Assembly (NCBI RefSeq): GCF_900996235.1
Contig: NZ_CAAJGM010000133.1
Span: forward strand, 62,001 to 126,000
Reading direction: 5' to 3'
DNA length: 64,000 nucleotides
Origin: Paraburkholderia sp. BCC1885
GTDB lineage: Bacteria; Pseudomonadota; Gammaproteobacteria; Burkholderiales; Burkholderiaceae
Shown: positions 33,704-43,487 of the stretch, piece by piece
How the letters are laid out: every line of letters begins with the position of its first letter
How positions within the stretch are numbered: position 1 is the stretch's first letter
Notes under the pieces: model-generated
The model's database searches: none
Told to the model about the DNA's origin: nothing
Seen by the model: the letters and a program-made list of their open reading frames with translations, nothing else
Translations under genes and position numbers: made by a program

Positions 33704-35467
33704 TCAGTCGTGCGCGGCCGGCGGATACCACCGCGGCGTATAAACCCATTCACCCGCGCCGACGCGTGCAAACGCCCGCGTCGTGGACGATCCGACGATC
33801 ACCATCGTGCGCATATCCACGTCAGCCGAACGCAATTCGCCAAGCGTAGTGCTCCTAAGCGATGAACCCGGTCTGCCGATATCGCGCCCCAGCACCACCT
33901 TCGTCGCGGGCGCACGATATTCGCGCAGGATATCGAGCGCCTTATCGAGTTGCCAGGGCCGCGCCCGCGAGATCGGGTTATAGAACGCCATCACCAGATC
34001 GGCTTGCGCGGCATGGCGCAAGCGCGTTTCGATGATCGACCACGGCTTGAGGTTATCCGACAGCGACAGCATGCAGAAATCGTGGCCAAGCGGGGCACCC
34101 GCCTGCGCGGCCGTCGCCATGGCGGCCGAAACGCCGGGTACGATGTTCAGTTCTACTACGTGCCAACGCGGATCGTCGCTGGCGTCGAGGGCTTCGAGCA
34201 CGGCGGCGGCCATCGCGAACACGCCGGGGTCGCCCGACGACACCACCACTACCGCGCGTCCCGCACCGGCCAGCTCGAACGCATGGCGCGCACGCTGCAT
34301 TTCCTCGCGGTTGTCGGTGCAGTGCAATTGCTGATCGGCGCGGAAGGGTCCCGCCATCTTCACGTAGGTCTCGTAGCCGAGGATATCCGTCGCCTCGGTC
34401 AGGGCGGTGCGTGCCGCCGGCACCATCAGTTCGGCGCTGCCGGGGCCGAGTCCGATGACCGTGAGACGGCCGCGTGCCTGTCCTAACGTGTTCGGGTCGA
34501 TGGGCGTTCGGCTCAAGGCCAAAGCCACGTTCGTCCCGGTGTCGTCATGGAGTGCCGCGTAGGTCGCGCGCATGGTGGCGTCAAGCAGGCGTTTTGCGGC
34601 AGCACTTGCTGAGGCGGCTTGCGGAAGATCCGCTGCATCTATCCGGCCCTCTGCCGCAACGGAGGCAAATCTTAACGGCACGCCTAACGTCGTGGCGGCG
34701 TCGAGCAATGCGCGATCGCCCATCCGCTGCGCGGGCGCAAGCAGCGCCGCGAGCGCAAGCGGCGCCAGTTCATGGGCTTTTAGCGCGGCAAGGACCTGCT
34801 CTGCGACATCTTCGCCGCTCGAACTCACGGCCGCGACCACGCTGCGCGGATGGATCACCAGTTCATCCGTGCCGCCATCCCAGCGTTTGGGCGTCACACG
34901 AATCGCGAGCTTTGCCGTGCTGGCCAGTGGCAATTGCGCGTCGTCGAGCCACGGCGCTTCGCCTTCGACGCGGGTGCTTTCTCCCGCCAGCAGGTCCGAC
35001 ACGAAACGCTTGCCTTGCGCGAGACTCGCCAGCGCGTAACCGTCCGGCGGATTGAGCACGCAGGCGCCGAAGCGCAATTCGCCGCTCGTGGTGATGGCCG
35101 GCGTGACGTCGAGCGCCGTGGCGATTTCGCGCGCCATCACGTTGACACCCGCCAGTCCGCCGAGCAAGGGCACCACGGCGCTGCCGTCTTCGGCCACCGC
35201 CAGCACCGGCGGTTCGACGCCCTTGTTGGCAAGCAGCGGCGCCACGCAGCGGATCACGATGCCCGCCGCGCACAGCGCGACGATCGGCGTGCCGCGCGCA
35301 TACAGATCACGCAGATGCGCGCCGAGATCGGCATAGGCCACGTCGGCCTCGACGCGGTCCTGCAATCCATGCACCTGTGCGCCCGGATAGCAGGCCTGCA
35401 CGCGCCGCGCGGTGTTTAGGGCTCCTATACCTAGAATCACGATAGCCGGTGGCGTCATCCTTGCCAT
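33704..35467 (-). CDS. cobJ: CbiG-CobJ fusion (cobalamin biosynthesis / precorrin-3B C17-methyltransferase)
   Basis: A 587-residue fusion. Residues about 1-330 are CbiG-like: the N-terminal domain ([57 protein letters not shown]) and a C-terminal CbiG domain ([18 protein letters not shown]). Residues about 335-580 are the SAM-dependent methylase CobJ, starting [19 protein letters not shown], with [20 protein letters not shown] and [24 protein letters not shown]. CobJ methylates C17 and contracts the ring; CbiG proteins open the resulting lactone and lose acetaldehyde in the anaerobic route. The gene overlaps cobI by 13 bases at the end of the leftward cobG-cobH-cobI-cobJ operon. Confidence 0.94.
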   Translation of the reverse strand: MARMTPPAIVILGIGALNTARRVQACYPGAQVHGLQDRVEADVAYADLGAHLRDLYARGTPIVALCAAGIVIRCVAPLLANKGVEPPVLAVAEDGSAVVPLLGGLAGVNVMAREIATALDVTPAITTSGELRFGACVLNPPDGYALASLAQGKRFVSDLLAGESTRVEGEAPWLDDAQLPLASTAKLAIRVTPKRWDGGTDELVIHPRSVVAAVSSSGEDVAEQVLAALKAHELAPLALAALLAPAQRMGDRALLDAATTLGVPLRFASVAAEGRIDAADLPQAASASAAAKRLLDATMRATYAALHDDTGTNVALALSRTPIDPNTLGQARGRLTVIGLGPGSAELMVPAARTALTEATDILGYETYVKMAGPFRADQQLHCTDNREEMQRARHAFELAGAGRAVVVVSSGDPGVFAMAAAVLEALDASDDPRWHVVELNIVPGVSAAMATAAQAGAPLGHDFCMLSLSDNLKPWSIIETRLRHAAQADLVMAFYNPISRARPWQLDKALDILREYRAPATKVVLGRDIGRPGSSLRSTTLGELRSADVDMRTMVIVGSSTTRAFARVGAGEWVYTPRWYPPAAHD

Positions 35468-36198
35468 TTTTCCCCCGGCACGACGAGCAGCGAAAAATAA
35501 GGCGAAGCCATGGGATCGACCTCGGCGAGCGGCACGATGCGCTGGTTCGCCATCGTCGCGCGCTCGATGTACAGGGCGCGCCCGGCCAGTCCAAGTTCAA
35601 CGAGCACCCGCCGCACCTTGTCGAAGTTGCGGCCGAGTTTCATCACGACCGCCGCATCCGCATCGGCGAGACGCCGTCGCAATTCCGCTTCGGGCAACAC
35701 GCCGGACAGCACAGACAGGCTCTGGTTGCGATACACCAGCGGCACGCCAAGCATGGCCGCGCCGCCGAGCATCGAGCACACGCCGGGCACGACTTCGGCT
35801 TCGAAGCGTGCTGCAAGCCGGTCGTGCAGGTACATGTACGAGCCGTAGAAAAACGGATCGCCTTCGCAAATCACCGCAACGTCGCGGCCTGAATCCAGAT
35901 GCGCCGCGACGATTTCTGCTGCGGTGTCGTAGAAGTCGGCAATGATCGTCTCATAGCAGAGCGGCGGTTCCAGGGCTTCGGTGGTTACCGGATACACCAG
36001 CGGCAAATGCTGTTGCGTGTCGCCCAGATGCGCCTCGACGATGCCAAACGCGTTGCCTTTCTTGCCCTTGGCGACGAAATACGCGACCACGGGTGCGGCT
36101 TGCAGCAGGCGGAGTGCCTTTAGCGTGATCAGTTCCGGGTCGCCGGGGCCGACGCCGATGCCGAACAGACGTCCGCGAGAACGTTCGTACGTGGTCAT
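35455..36198 (-). CDS. cobI: precorrin-2 C20-methyltransferase
   Basis: A 247-residue SAM-dependent tetrapyrrole methylase that methylates C20 of precorrin-2 to give precorrin-3A. Family motifs are [20 protein letters not shown] at the N-terminus, [22 protein letters not shown], and [20 protein letters not shown]. The extended C20-methylase-type stretch [22 protein letters not shown] separates it from CobJ and CobM. Its ATG abuts the cobH stop without a gap and its end overlaps cbiG-cobJ. Confidence 0.95.
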   Translation of the reverse strand: MTTYERSRGRLFGIGVGPGDPELITLKALRLLQAAPVVAYFVAKGKKGNAFGIVEAHLGDTQQHLPLVYPVTTEALEPPLCYETIIADFYDTAAEIVAAHLDSGRDVAVICEGDPFFYGSYMYLHDRLAARFEAEVVPGVCSMLGGAAMLGVPLVYRNQSLSVLSGVLPEAELRRRLADADAAVVMKLGRNFDKVRRVLVELGLAGRALYIERATMANQRIVPLAEVDPMASPYFSLLVVPGEKWQG

Positions 36199-36825
36199 TT
36201 ATTCGGCCTCCGAAGCAAGTGCATTGACCGCCGCGGCGGCCATCGCGCTGCCGCCGCGCCGTCCCATGACACTCACATAAGGCACACCGCGGCTGTCTTC
36301 AACGAGCAGTGCTTTCGATTCCGCCGCGCCGACGAAGCCCACCGGGAAGCCGAAAATCAGCGCGGGGCGGGGCGCGCCGGCGTCGAGCATGTCGAGCAGA
36401 TGGAACAGTGCCGTCGGCGCGTTGCCGATCACCACGACGCTGCCCGCGAGATGCGGTCGCCACAATTCGAGCGCGGCAGCCGAGCGGGTATTGCCGAGTT
36501 TGCGCGCGAGGTCCGGCACGGACGGCTCGCCGAGCGTGCAGATCACCGCGTTGTGCGCCGGCAGACGCGCGCGCGTGATGCCCTCGGCGACCATGCGCGC
36601 GTCGCACAGAATCGGCGCACCGCTGGCGAGCGCAGCGCGGCCCGTGGCGCCCGCGCTCGCGGAAAAACGCAGGTCGTCGATCACGTCGACCATGCCGCAG
36701 GCGTGAATCACGCGCACGGCGAGTTTTTCGAGGTCGGCTGGGACGTGCGACAGATCGGCCTCCGCGCGAATCGTCGCGAAAGATTGGCGATAGATCTCCT
36801 GACCGTCGCGGATGTAATCAAGCAT
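36199..36825 (-). CDS. cobH: precorrin-8X methylmutase
   Basis: A 208-residue CobH that moves the C11 methyl group to C12, giving hydrogenobyrinic acid. The catalytic histidine (about residue 41) is in VRVIHACGMVDVIDDLRFS. Other family segments are ILCDARMVAEGITR and GNAPTALFHLLDMLDAG, then FGFPVGFVGAAESK and YVSVMGRRGGSAMAAAAVNAL. The ATG at 36825 gives the usual length and overlaps the cobG stop by eight bases; an in-frame upstream ATG at 36873 would lie within cobG. Second gene of the leftward operon. Confidence 0.95.
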   Translation of the reverse strand: MLDYIRDGQEIYRQSFATIRAEADLSHVPADLEKLAVRVIHACGMVDVIDDLRFSASAGATGRAALASGAPILCDARMVAEGITRARLPAHNAVICTLGEPSVPDLARKLGNTRSAAALELWRPHLAGSVVVIGNAPTALFHLLDMLDAGAPRPALIFGFPVGFVGAAESKALLVEDSRGVPYVSVMGRRGGSAMAAAAVNALASEAE

Positions 36826-38302
36826 CGAGGGGGCTCCGGGCCAACCGTGCGAGTGCAGCGGCGGCCTGTTCAATCGTCAGATGGCGTGCGACGCAGCGGC
36901 CGAAGCCGGGCTCCTCATCGTCGCGCCGGTAAAGGTCATAGCGGCCGGGCGCCACTGCCAGCAGCGTGTACGGCGCACGATGCGCGGCCGCGCATGAGCG
37001 TCGGCAACCGCTCAGGTGGACCTGCCCGAGGGCCGCTGGCACATGCAGACGCGCGAGTTGGAACGCGTCCGCTTTGGTGTCGGCATGGCTTTTCGCGCAA
37101 CCGGTCGAGCCTGCGCAAGCGATCAGGCGGGCAAGCGGTTGCGTCGCATCGCAGACCAAACCGAGCGCCGCAAGGCGTGCAAGGACGGACGCGGCCGCAT
37201 TGACGGGGACGTTCGGCAGCAACACGCTCTGCCATGGCGTCATGTGTAACGTCGCGTCGCCTGAGTCTTCCGCGAGTTTGGCCAAGGCGTGAAGTGTCGC
37301 GGCGTCCATACGGCCGAGCGGTGGCTGGCCGCCCACGTGGCAGGTTTCTGCATCACGTTGTGGATGGACGCCGAAGCGTAGCGAGTCGTCAGCGGTAGCG
37401 CGACGCCACGTGGCGAGCGCGGGGTCGTGCGACAAGGGAAAATCCAGATACCTCTGGGCGCGTTGCAGGACAGCTTGCGCGGATTGGACCGTGAGCAGAT
37501 GACGCATGCGCGTGTGCTCAGGGGCGGCCAGGTCGAGGAAGGCGCGCAGCAGCGCATTTACCAGGGTGGGCACTTGCGAGGGCAGCACGGCGGCCAATGC
37601 GGGTGTGCCAGGTGCGGCGTTATCTTCCGGTTCATCCGCGCGCGCCACCGGTGGACATCCCGCCAGCCCGAACGCGAAATGCACGCCATCGTGCGCGGGC
37701 ATGGCGGCAATCCAGACATCGTGGGAGTGTTCGAGCATCGCCAGCCGTTCGCCGCCGTCCAGCAGCAGCGCGAATTTCGGCGCAAGCGCCGCGAAGCACG
37801 GCTCGTTCTGCAAAAGCGCGAGAATCTCCGCGGCGAGCGCGCGAGTGTCGAATAACGCCTGCGGATCGTGACCCGCAGTGGGGCTGATCATCAGATTACG
37901 CACGTCGTCTGCGGCAGAGGCTGCGGATATAGCGGATACGGCCGTTGCGCCAGACACGGTAAGCGCTGGGTCAGACGGCCGCACTCCGCCGCTGGCCTCA
38001 GCAGGCGCGTTCATGGAAGGCCCGAGCCCCGCGTCGATCAGGTTCTCGCTTAGCGCCGCCTCGTGTCCAGCAAGCACACCCCGTATCTGCAGATTCGCGC
38101 GGTTCGTGATCTCGATCACGCCCGCCGCATGCCGCCGTGCCGCCTGCGCAAGCGCGTGCGCGGCAGCGGCGCGCAGCACGCCGCCAGGCAGCTTGACCCG
38201 GCAGATTCCGCCGTCGAGCGCCGGGACGATGCGCAGCAAGCCCGGGCAAGCCGAGGGGCGCGAAGCAACGGTCGTGACAGAGGAGGATGAAACGTGATTC
38301 AA
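36818..38302 (-). CDS. cobG: precorrin-3B synthase
   Basis: A 494-residue CobG of the nitrite/sulfite-reductase ferredoxin-like family. It oxidises precorrin-3A with molecular oxygen to precorrin-3B, the mark of the aerobic cobalamin route. The 4Fe-4S cysteines appear in LIACAGSTGCAKSHADTKAD and HLSGCRRSCAAAHRAP. The N-terminal half (GLLRIVPALDGGICRVKLPGG; ITNRANLQIRGVL) is typical. The start is set at a TTG at 38302, as no ATG or GTG occurs early enough in frame; it should be treated as provisional. First gene of the leftward operon, divergent from cobL over about 245 bp. Confidence 0.92.
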   Translation of the reverse strand: MNHVSSSSVTTVASRPSACPGLLRIVPALDGGICRVKLPGGVLRAAAAHALAQAARRHAAGVIEITNRANLQIRGVLAGHEAALSENLIDAGLGPSMNAPAEASGGVRPSDPALTVSGATAVSAISAASAADDVRNLMISPTAGHDPQALFDTRALAAEILALLQNEPCFAALAPKFALLLDGGERLAMLEHSHDVWIAAMPAHDGVHFAFGLAGCPPVARADEPEDNAAPGTPALAAVLPSQVPTLVNALLRAFLDLAAPEHTRMRHLLTVQSAQAVLQRAQRYLDFPLSHDPALATWRRATADDSLRFGVHPQRDAETCHVGGQPPLGRMDAATLHALAKLAEDSGDATLHMTPWQSVLLPNVPVNAAASVLARLAALGLVCDATQPLARLIACAGSTGCAKSHADTKADAFQLARLHVPAALGQVHLSGCRRSCAAAHRAPYTLLAVAPGRYDLYRRDDEEPGFGRCVARHLTIEQAAAALARLARSPLDA

Positions 38303-38548
38303 GAGAGCACCGGGTTAGCGTCGCGCGACGAGCCGAGCCGCCCGTTGACGGGGACACGCTGCGGTATCGGTACACCCGCCTGACGAAGGCTTGCAGGAAC
38401 GGTCTGAGTGGCAGGCATCCTCGCTGCAGGGCGTGGCGCGTGCCGCTCGGGACACGGTATTATGCCTTTTTTCGAACAGCACAACGACGCTGCGGCCTTG
38501 ATTGGCGCGCCGCAGCGACCGTATGAAGATAAAGATGAGGATGGGTTC

Positions 38549-39787
38549 ATGCCGGCATGGCTGACGGTGGTGGGCATCGGCGATGACGGCTTTGCCGGGT
38601 TGGGACGAGCCGCGAGGCGCGCGCTGCTCGACGCGGCGATTGTCTTTGGCGGCGAGCGGCATCTGGCGATGCTGCCCGCGCGTCTCGCGGCGCGGCGCGA
38701 AGCGTGGCCGCGTCCCTTCGACATCGCCCCCGTGCTGGCTCAGCGAAACACGCCGGTATGCGTGCTGGCAAGCGGCGATCCGATGCTGTTCGGCGTGGGC
38801 GCGACGCTTGCCCGTCAGGTGAGCGCGGACGAGTGGCGCGTGTTGCCGGCGCCGTCCTCGTTATCGCTGGCGGCGGCGCGGCTCGGCTGGCCGTTGCAGG
38901 AGGTGACGGCGGTGTCGCTGGTGGGGCGGCCTTTGGCCACCTTGAATGTCCATGTGTATGACGGCGCGCGGCTCTTCGTGCTGAGTGCCGACGGCACGAC
39001 GCCCGCGGCATTGGCGGCACTGCTGGTGTCGCGCGGCTTTGGCGCGAGCCGGATGGTCGTGCTGGAGCATCTCGGTGGCGAACGGGAACGTCGTCTCGAC
39101 GGGCGGGCCGACGCGTGGTCGGGTGCAGCGGTGGCGGTGCTCAACCTGGTCGCGCTGGAGTGCCGCGCGGTCGAGGGCGCGCCGCGACTGCCGCTCACGC
39201 CGGGTCTGCCTGACGACGCGTTTCGCCACGACGGCCAGTTGACCAAGCGCGACGTGCGCGCCATCACACTGACGCGTCTGGCGCCGTCGCCCGGCGAATT
39301 GCTGTGGGATGTCGGCGCGGGCAGCGGTTCAATTGGAATCGAATGGATGCGCACGCATCCCGCGTGTCGGGCCATCGCAATCGAGGCGCATGCCGAGCGC
39401 CAGCGGTTCATCGAACACAACCGCGACGCGCTCGGTGTACCGGCTTTGCAACTGGTGGCGGGGAGGGCGCCCGAGGCGCTGCAGGGCCTGGCTACGCCCG
39501 ATGCGATTTTTATCGGCGGCGGCGTGACCGTGCCTGGCGTGCTCGATGCCTGTTGGGCGCAACTGCGGCCCGGCGGCCGGCTGGTGGCCAATGCGGTCAC
39601 GCTGCAGGGCGAGGCGGCGCTTGCTGCATGGCGCGCGCAACACGGCGGCACACTGACGCGCATTGCTCTAGCCGAGGCCCAGCCGCTGGGCGGCTTCGAT
39701 ACGTGGCGGCAGGCGCTGCCTGTGACGTTGCTTGAAGTCGCCAAGTCCGATGGCGATGCGCAATTGGACAGGATAACGAAGCAATGA
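38549..39787 (+). CDS. cobL: precorrin-6Y C5,15-methyltransferase (decarboxylating)
   Basis: A 412-residue bifunctional CobL. The N-terminal CbiE-like methylase (about 1-200: [56 protein letters not shown]) is joined to a C-terminal CbiT-like Rossmann methyltransferase (about 210-400: [18 protein letters not shown]). It methylates C5 and C15 and removes the C12 acetate carboxyl. The ATG at 38549, with an AGGATG-like site about eight bases before it, begins the conserved fold; the open frame extends upstream without a domain. It overlaps cobK (ATGA) and starts the rightward cobL-cobK-cobM operon. Confidence 0.94.
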   Translation: MPAWLTVVGIGDDGFAGLGRAARRALLDAAIVFGGERHLAMLPARLAARREAWPRPFDIAPVLAQRNTPVCVLASGDPMLFGVGATLARQVSADEWRVLPAPSSLSLAAARLGWPLQEVTAVSLVGRPLATLNVHVYDGARLFVLSADGTTPAALAALLVSRGFGASRMVVLEHLGGERERRLDGRADAWSGAAVAVLNLVALECRAVEGAPRLPLTPGLPDDAFRHDGQLTKRDVRAITLTRLAPSPGELLWDVGAGSGSIGIEWMRTHPACRAIAIEAHAERQRFIEHNRDALGVPALQLVAGRAPEALQGLATPDAIFIGGGVTVPGVLDACWAQLRPGGRLVANAVTLQGEAALAAWRAQHGGTLTRIALAEAQPLGGFDTWRQALPVTLLEVAKSDGDAQLDRITKQ

Positions 39788-40509
39788 CCCGCATCCTCCT
39801 TCTCGGCGGCACGGGCGACGCCTTGCAGATTGCACGTCAACTCGGTCCCGAACATGTCTACAGCCTCGCCGGGCTCGGTAAAGTGCCATTGGACATAACC
39901 TGCGCCGTGCGCGTCGGCGGTTTCGGCGGTGCTGACGGACTCGCGCGCTACCTCGACGAGGAAGGTATCGGCCTCTTGCTCGACGCCACGCATCCTTACG
40001 CCGCGCAGATCAGCGCAAACGCCTGCGCCGCGAGCCAGGCGGCGCGCATCCCCTGCTGGGCCTTACGCCGTCCGGCGTGGCAGCCGCAGGAGGGCGATGA
40101 CTGGCGCATGGTCGACAATTGGGACGAAATTATCCTCGCACTGGAACCGTTCTCGCGCCCGCTCTTCACACTCGGCCGCGAAGCGCTCGCACATCTCGAT
40201 GAAATCCCTGCGCATCAATACTGGACCGTACGGTGTCTCGACGCTCACCCGGGCAACGCACGGGCGCGCATCGTCGATGCTCGCGGACCTTTTACCGCTG
40301 CGGGCGAACGCGCCTTATTCAGCGGGAGCAGTATCGACGTCGTGATCAGCAAGAACAGCGGCGGCGAGGCCACCGAGGCGAAACTGGCCGTGGCACGCGA
40401 GCGCGGCCTGCCGGTCATCATGCTGCGGCGCCCGGCTTTACCCGCAGCAGAGCGCGAGTTCACGCGCCCCGCCGACTTGCTCGACGCATTGCGGACCGGC
40501 TTATCCTGA
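39784..40509 (+). CDS. cobK: precorrin-6A reductase
   Basis: A 241-residue NADPH-dependent precorrin-6A reductase (CobK/CbiJ family). The N-terminal nucleotide-binding [17 protein letters not shown] is characteristic. It continues with [22 protein letters not shown] and the C-terminal [29 protein letters not shown]. It reduces precorrin-6A to the dihydro form that CobL uses. It overlaps cobL by four bases; the gap of 108 bp to cobM shows no obvious promoter. Confidence 0.95.
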   Translation: MTRILLLGGTGDALQIARQLGPEHVYSLAGLGKVPLDITCAVRVGGFGGADGLARYLDEEGIGLLLDATHPYAAQISANACAASQAARIPCWALRRPAWQPQEGDDWRMVDNWDEIILALEPFSRPLFTLGREALAHLDEIPAHQYWTVRCLDAHPGNARARIVDARGPFTAAGERALFSGSSIDVVISKNSGGEATEAKLAVARERGLPVIMLRRPALPAAEREFTRPADLLDALRTGLS

Positions 40510-40617
40510 CTGACTATTTGACGGCGGCCACATGTGTCGCGACAACACCAACTGTATGACGCGTAACGCACCGCCCGAACGGCACGCGGTATCCGATTAT
40601 CGAATCACGGAGTTGGC

Positions 40618-41349
40618 ATGACAGTGTTTTTTATCGGCGCCGGTCCAGGCGACCCCGAGCTCATCACCGTGAAGGGGCAGCGTCTCGTGCGCAGTTGCCC
40701 GGTGATTCTGTATGCCGGCTCGCTGGTGCCGGCGGCGGTACTGGACGGGCACGCCGCCGCAAAGGTCGTGAATACGGCCGAGCTCGATCTCGACGAAATC
40801 ATCGCACTCCTGAAAGAAGCGCATGACAGCGGCAATGACGTGGCGCGCGTGCATTCCGGCGATCCCTCGCTGTACGGGGCGATTGGCGAGCAGATCCGCC
40901 GTCTGCGAGAATTAGGGATTCCTTATGAAATCATTCCTGGCGTGACCGCGACTGCGGCCAGCGCGGCGGCGCTCGGTTGCGAACTCACCTTGCCGGACGT
41001 CTCGCAGACGCTGATCCTCACGCGTTTCGCCACGCGGACGTCCATGCCGCAAGGCGAGCAGCTAGGCGACCTGGCGCGTCATCGGGCGACGATGGCGATT
41101 CATCTCGGCGTGCGGCATCTGGCGCGGATCGTCGATGAACTGCGGCCGCACTACGGCGACGACTGCCCGATTGCGGTGATCTACCGCGCGAGCTGGCCGG
41201 ACGAGGAGAAAATCACCGGGACGCTGGCCGATATCGTCGGCAAGGTGCAGACCACCCAGATCGAACGAACCGCGCTGATCCTGGTGGGACAGGTATTGGC
41301 CGCGGAGGGGTTTGCGGATTCGACGTTGTACGCGAAGCACAGCCATTAG
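40618..41349 (+). CDS. cobM: precorrin-4 C11-methyltransferase
   Basis: A 243-residue SAM-dependent methylase that adds the C11 methyl of precorrin-4. Hallmarks are [64 protein letters not shown], and the C11-type TRFATRTSMPQGEQL. Start: ATG at 40618 preceded by GGAG. It is the third gene of the rightward operon. No gene for the C1-methylation/deacylation step (CobF or CbiD) lies between it and cobK or elsewhere in the window. Confidence 0.95.
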   Translation: MTVFFIGAGPGDPELITVKGQRLVRSCPVILYAGSLVPAAVLDGHAAAKVVNTAELDLDEIIALLKEAHDSGNDVARVHSGDPSLYGAIGEQIRRLRELGIPYEIIPGVTATAASAAALGCELTLPDVSQTLILTRFATRTSMPQGEQLGDLARHRATMAIHLGVRHLARIVDELRPHYGDDCPIAVIYRASWPDEEKITGTLADIVGKVQTTQIERTALILVGQVLAAEGFADSTLYAKHSH

Positions 41350-41394
41350 CCGCAAGCGGAGCGACCCAGCGCCACTCCGCCCGCCACGGCAGTC

Positions 41395-42876
41395 TCAATG
41401 CAGGTGCGTCTGCGCATGCGGCTGCCCGCTCGAGCGCGGTTGAGTGACGGCGCTCACCACCACGAACACGATGATATTCAAGGCCAGCGCGACGAAGCCG
41501 ATATTCACGTCCTTGGCGGCATCGGGCAGGAACGGAAACAACTGGCCCATGCTGAGATGCATGAGCGTCGTCACGGCCACCACGGCCACGCCGGCCAGAA
41601 TGCCGCAGAACGCGCCCTGTTTGGTGGCGCGGTTACGCGGCGCCAGACTGCACACCATGGCCGGGAACAGCTGCGTGACGAAGCTGTAGCCCATCAGCAG
41701 CAAGGCGACGATGGTGTCGCCGCCGCGCAGCGTGAACGCCACGGCCACCAGCGCCACCACCGGCACGAGTATGCGCGCGAGCCTCGTGACGGTGGCGTCG
41801 GTGGCGTCACGCTTCAGCACGCCGCGATAGACGTCGTTGGCGAGCAGGGTGGAGGCGGTGTTGAGGATCATCGAGCCGGGCACCAGCGCCGTCAGGACGC
41901 CTGCGCCACCGATGATGCCGACGAACCACGGATCGAAAGTCTGCAGCGACAACTTGAACAGCGACAGATCGATGTCACCGCCTTTCAGGCCAGGCACCTT
42001 CAGCACAGCCGCAAAACCGACGAAGAACACGAACAGCAGGATCAGCTGATAGAGCGGCAGGATCATTGCGTTGCGGCGGAAAATCCGCTCGTCTCTCGCC
42101 GTGAAGATGGAGCCGAACGTATGCGGCCACATGAAAAACCCGAGTGCCGTGAGCAGCACAGTGGACTGGAACCAGGCCACGCTCGAGCCCTTGGCGGGGA
42201 AGGTGAGGAAGCCGGGTTTGGCGGCGTCGATGGTGCGGAACATGTCGCTGAGGCCGCCGTAGTAGTGAATCGGCAGATAGATGCCGAGAAACAGCACGAT
42301 CGCCAGAATCAGCGTGTCCTTCACCACCGAGTTCCACGCCGAGCCGCGCACGCCGGAGACGATCACGTAACACGTCACCACCGCAGCGCCGATCCAGACC
42401 GCCGAAGTCGAGGAAATCGCGCCATACGAGGTGGTCGCCACAATGATGCCGAGCCCCTTCAGTTGCAGCACCAGATAGGGAATCAGCGCGACCACGCCGA
42501 CCAGCGCAACCAGCACGCCAAGCGCCGGGCTATCGTATTTGCGCGCGAAAAAGTGCGGTTGCGAAATCAGCCGCTGGGCTTTCGCAAAGCGCCAGATGGG
42601 CGGCAACATCCAGTACGAAAGGATGTAGGCAAGCGACCCGTAAGCCAGGATGTAATACACCGGCGCGCCCTTGCCGTAAGCAAAACCGCTACCGCCGAGA
42701 AACGTGAAGGTGGTGTAGATCTCGCCCGCCATCAACAGGAACACGAACGCCGTGCCGAAACTGCGTCCGCCAACCGTCCATTGTTCGAGATTCATGTCGT
42801 GACCGCGCCTCGCGCGCAGCCCGAGATACAGCGCGAACAAGGTCACCGCGGCGATGATTACGAGAGCGCTGCTCAT
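41395..42876 (-). CDS. sodium:solute symporter
   Basis: A 493-residue sodium:solute symporter (SSS family) with about thirteen helices. Characteristic parts are WTVGGRSFGTAFVFLLMAGE, FMWPHTFGSIFTARDERIFRRN, and the GGAGVLTALVPGSMILNTASTLLANDVYRG region. The substrate is unknown; relatives carry organic acids, pantothenate or proline. It overlaps the stop of the upstream DUF3311 gene by four bases (ATGA), so the small protein is co-translated and probably an accessory subunit. Start fixed by that overlap at ATG 42876. Confidence 0.9.
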   Translation of the reverse strand: MSSALVIIAAVTLFALYLGLRARRGHDMNLEQWTVGGRSFGTAFVFLLMAGEIYTTFTFLGGSGFAYGKGAPVYYILAYGSLAYILSYWMLPPIWRFAKAQRLISQPHFFARKYDSPALGVLVALVGVVALIPYLVLQLKGLGIIVATTSYGAISSTSAVWIGAAVVTCYVIVSGVRGSAWNSVVKDTLILAIVLFLGIYLPIHYYGGLSDMFRTIDAAKPGFLTFPAKGSSVAWFQSTVLLTALGFFMWPHTFGSIFTARDERIFRRNAMILPLYQLILLFVFFVGFAAVLKVPGLKGGDIDLSLFKLSLQTFDPWFVGIIGGAGVLTALVPGSMILNTASTLLANDVYRGVLKRDATDATVTRLARILVPVVALVAVAFTLRGGDTIVALLLMGYSFVTQLFPAMVCSLAPRNRATKQGAFCGILAGVAVVAVTTLMHLSMGQLFPFLPDAAKDVNIGFVALALNIIVFVVVSAVTQPRSSGQPHAQTHLH

Positions 42877-43088
42877 GATCGGGCCTCTTCGGTATCGACG
42901 GCGGTCTGGCGGTTGGTGGGATCGAGCTTGTAGACAATCCCCATGATGACCGAGATCAGGATCACCCATAGGACGATCCAGGCGAGCACGAACGGCATGC
43001 CCAGCACCAGCGGCTCGACACGGTTGACGAACGGCACGCCGAGCAGAATGCCGATAAACGGCAGCGCGGCGAGAATGCGAAGGAACAT
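42873..43088 (-). CDS. DUF3311 small membrane protein
   Basis: A 71-residue membrane protein with two helices (about 3-22 and 33-55: LPFIGILLGVPFVNRVEPLVLG and LAWIVLWVILISVIMGIVY). This is the DUF3311 type found next to SSS symporters. GAGGAG is nine bases before the ATG at 43088; a TTG three codons upstream would leave no spacing. It is the first gene of the pair and probably helps assembly or function of the symporter, by analogy with other DUF3311-SSS pairs. Confidence 0.85.
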   Translation of the reverse strand: MFLRILAALPFIGILLGVPFVNRVEPLVLGMPFVLAWIVLWVILISVIMGIVYKLDPTNRQTAVDTEEARS

Positions 43089-43487
43089 GGAGCGCAACTC
43101 CTCGAACGGTTGAACGTCTGGTGAGGCCGGATCTTCCGTCCCGACTTTATGCCAGATAGGTCTGGTCCGTAAAGGCCGTCAAAAATCGGCGGGCGGCCGG
43201 CATTTCCGCTGGATACGCGAAAATGCCGTTGCCATGCGGGCGCGCTGTCATGCTGCATTGCGCCACGAACTCGCTGCGTGGAGGGTGTCGTGCCCATGCC
43301 GCGCCGCGCTATGATTCGACGTGCGAATATCCTGGCGCCACGGCTGGCCGCAGCAACGGCGCAGGGCGCGCTGCAACAGTGGACCGATCTGGGCGGCCAT
43401 CCGGGCTTGCCCAGCCAGACAACAAGCGGCGGCTCATCGTGTTCCAGCGGGAACCCATCAGCCGTCGTTCGACGCGGAACGCAAAAC
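43089..43487. other. intergenic region with an inverted repeat
   Basis: About 400 bp between the divergent DUF3311 and marC genes with no supported gene. It holds an imperfect 12-bp inverted repeat, CGGCATTTCCGC (43198-43209) and GCGAAAATGCCG (43217-43228), one mismatch, loop of seven. It may be an operator or a structural element. Promoters of both genes should lie here but none is convincing. Confidence 0.4.

Noticed and set aside
38303..38548. Second cobalamin riboswitch between cobG and cobL
   Set aside because: Neither strand shows the GCCCCCGCAAC core or a B12 box.
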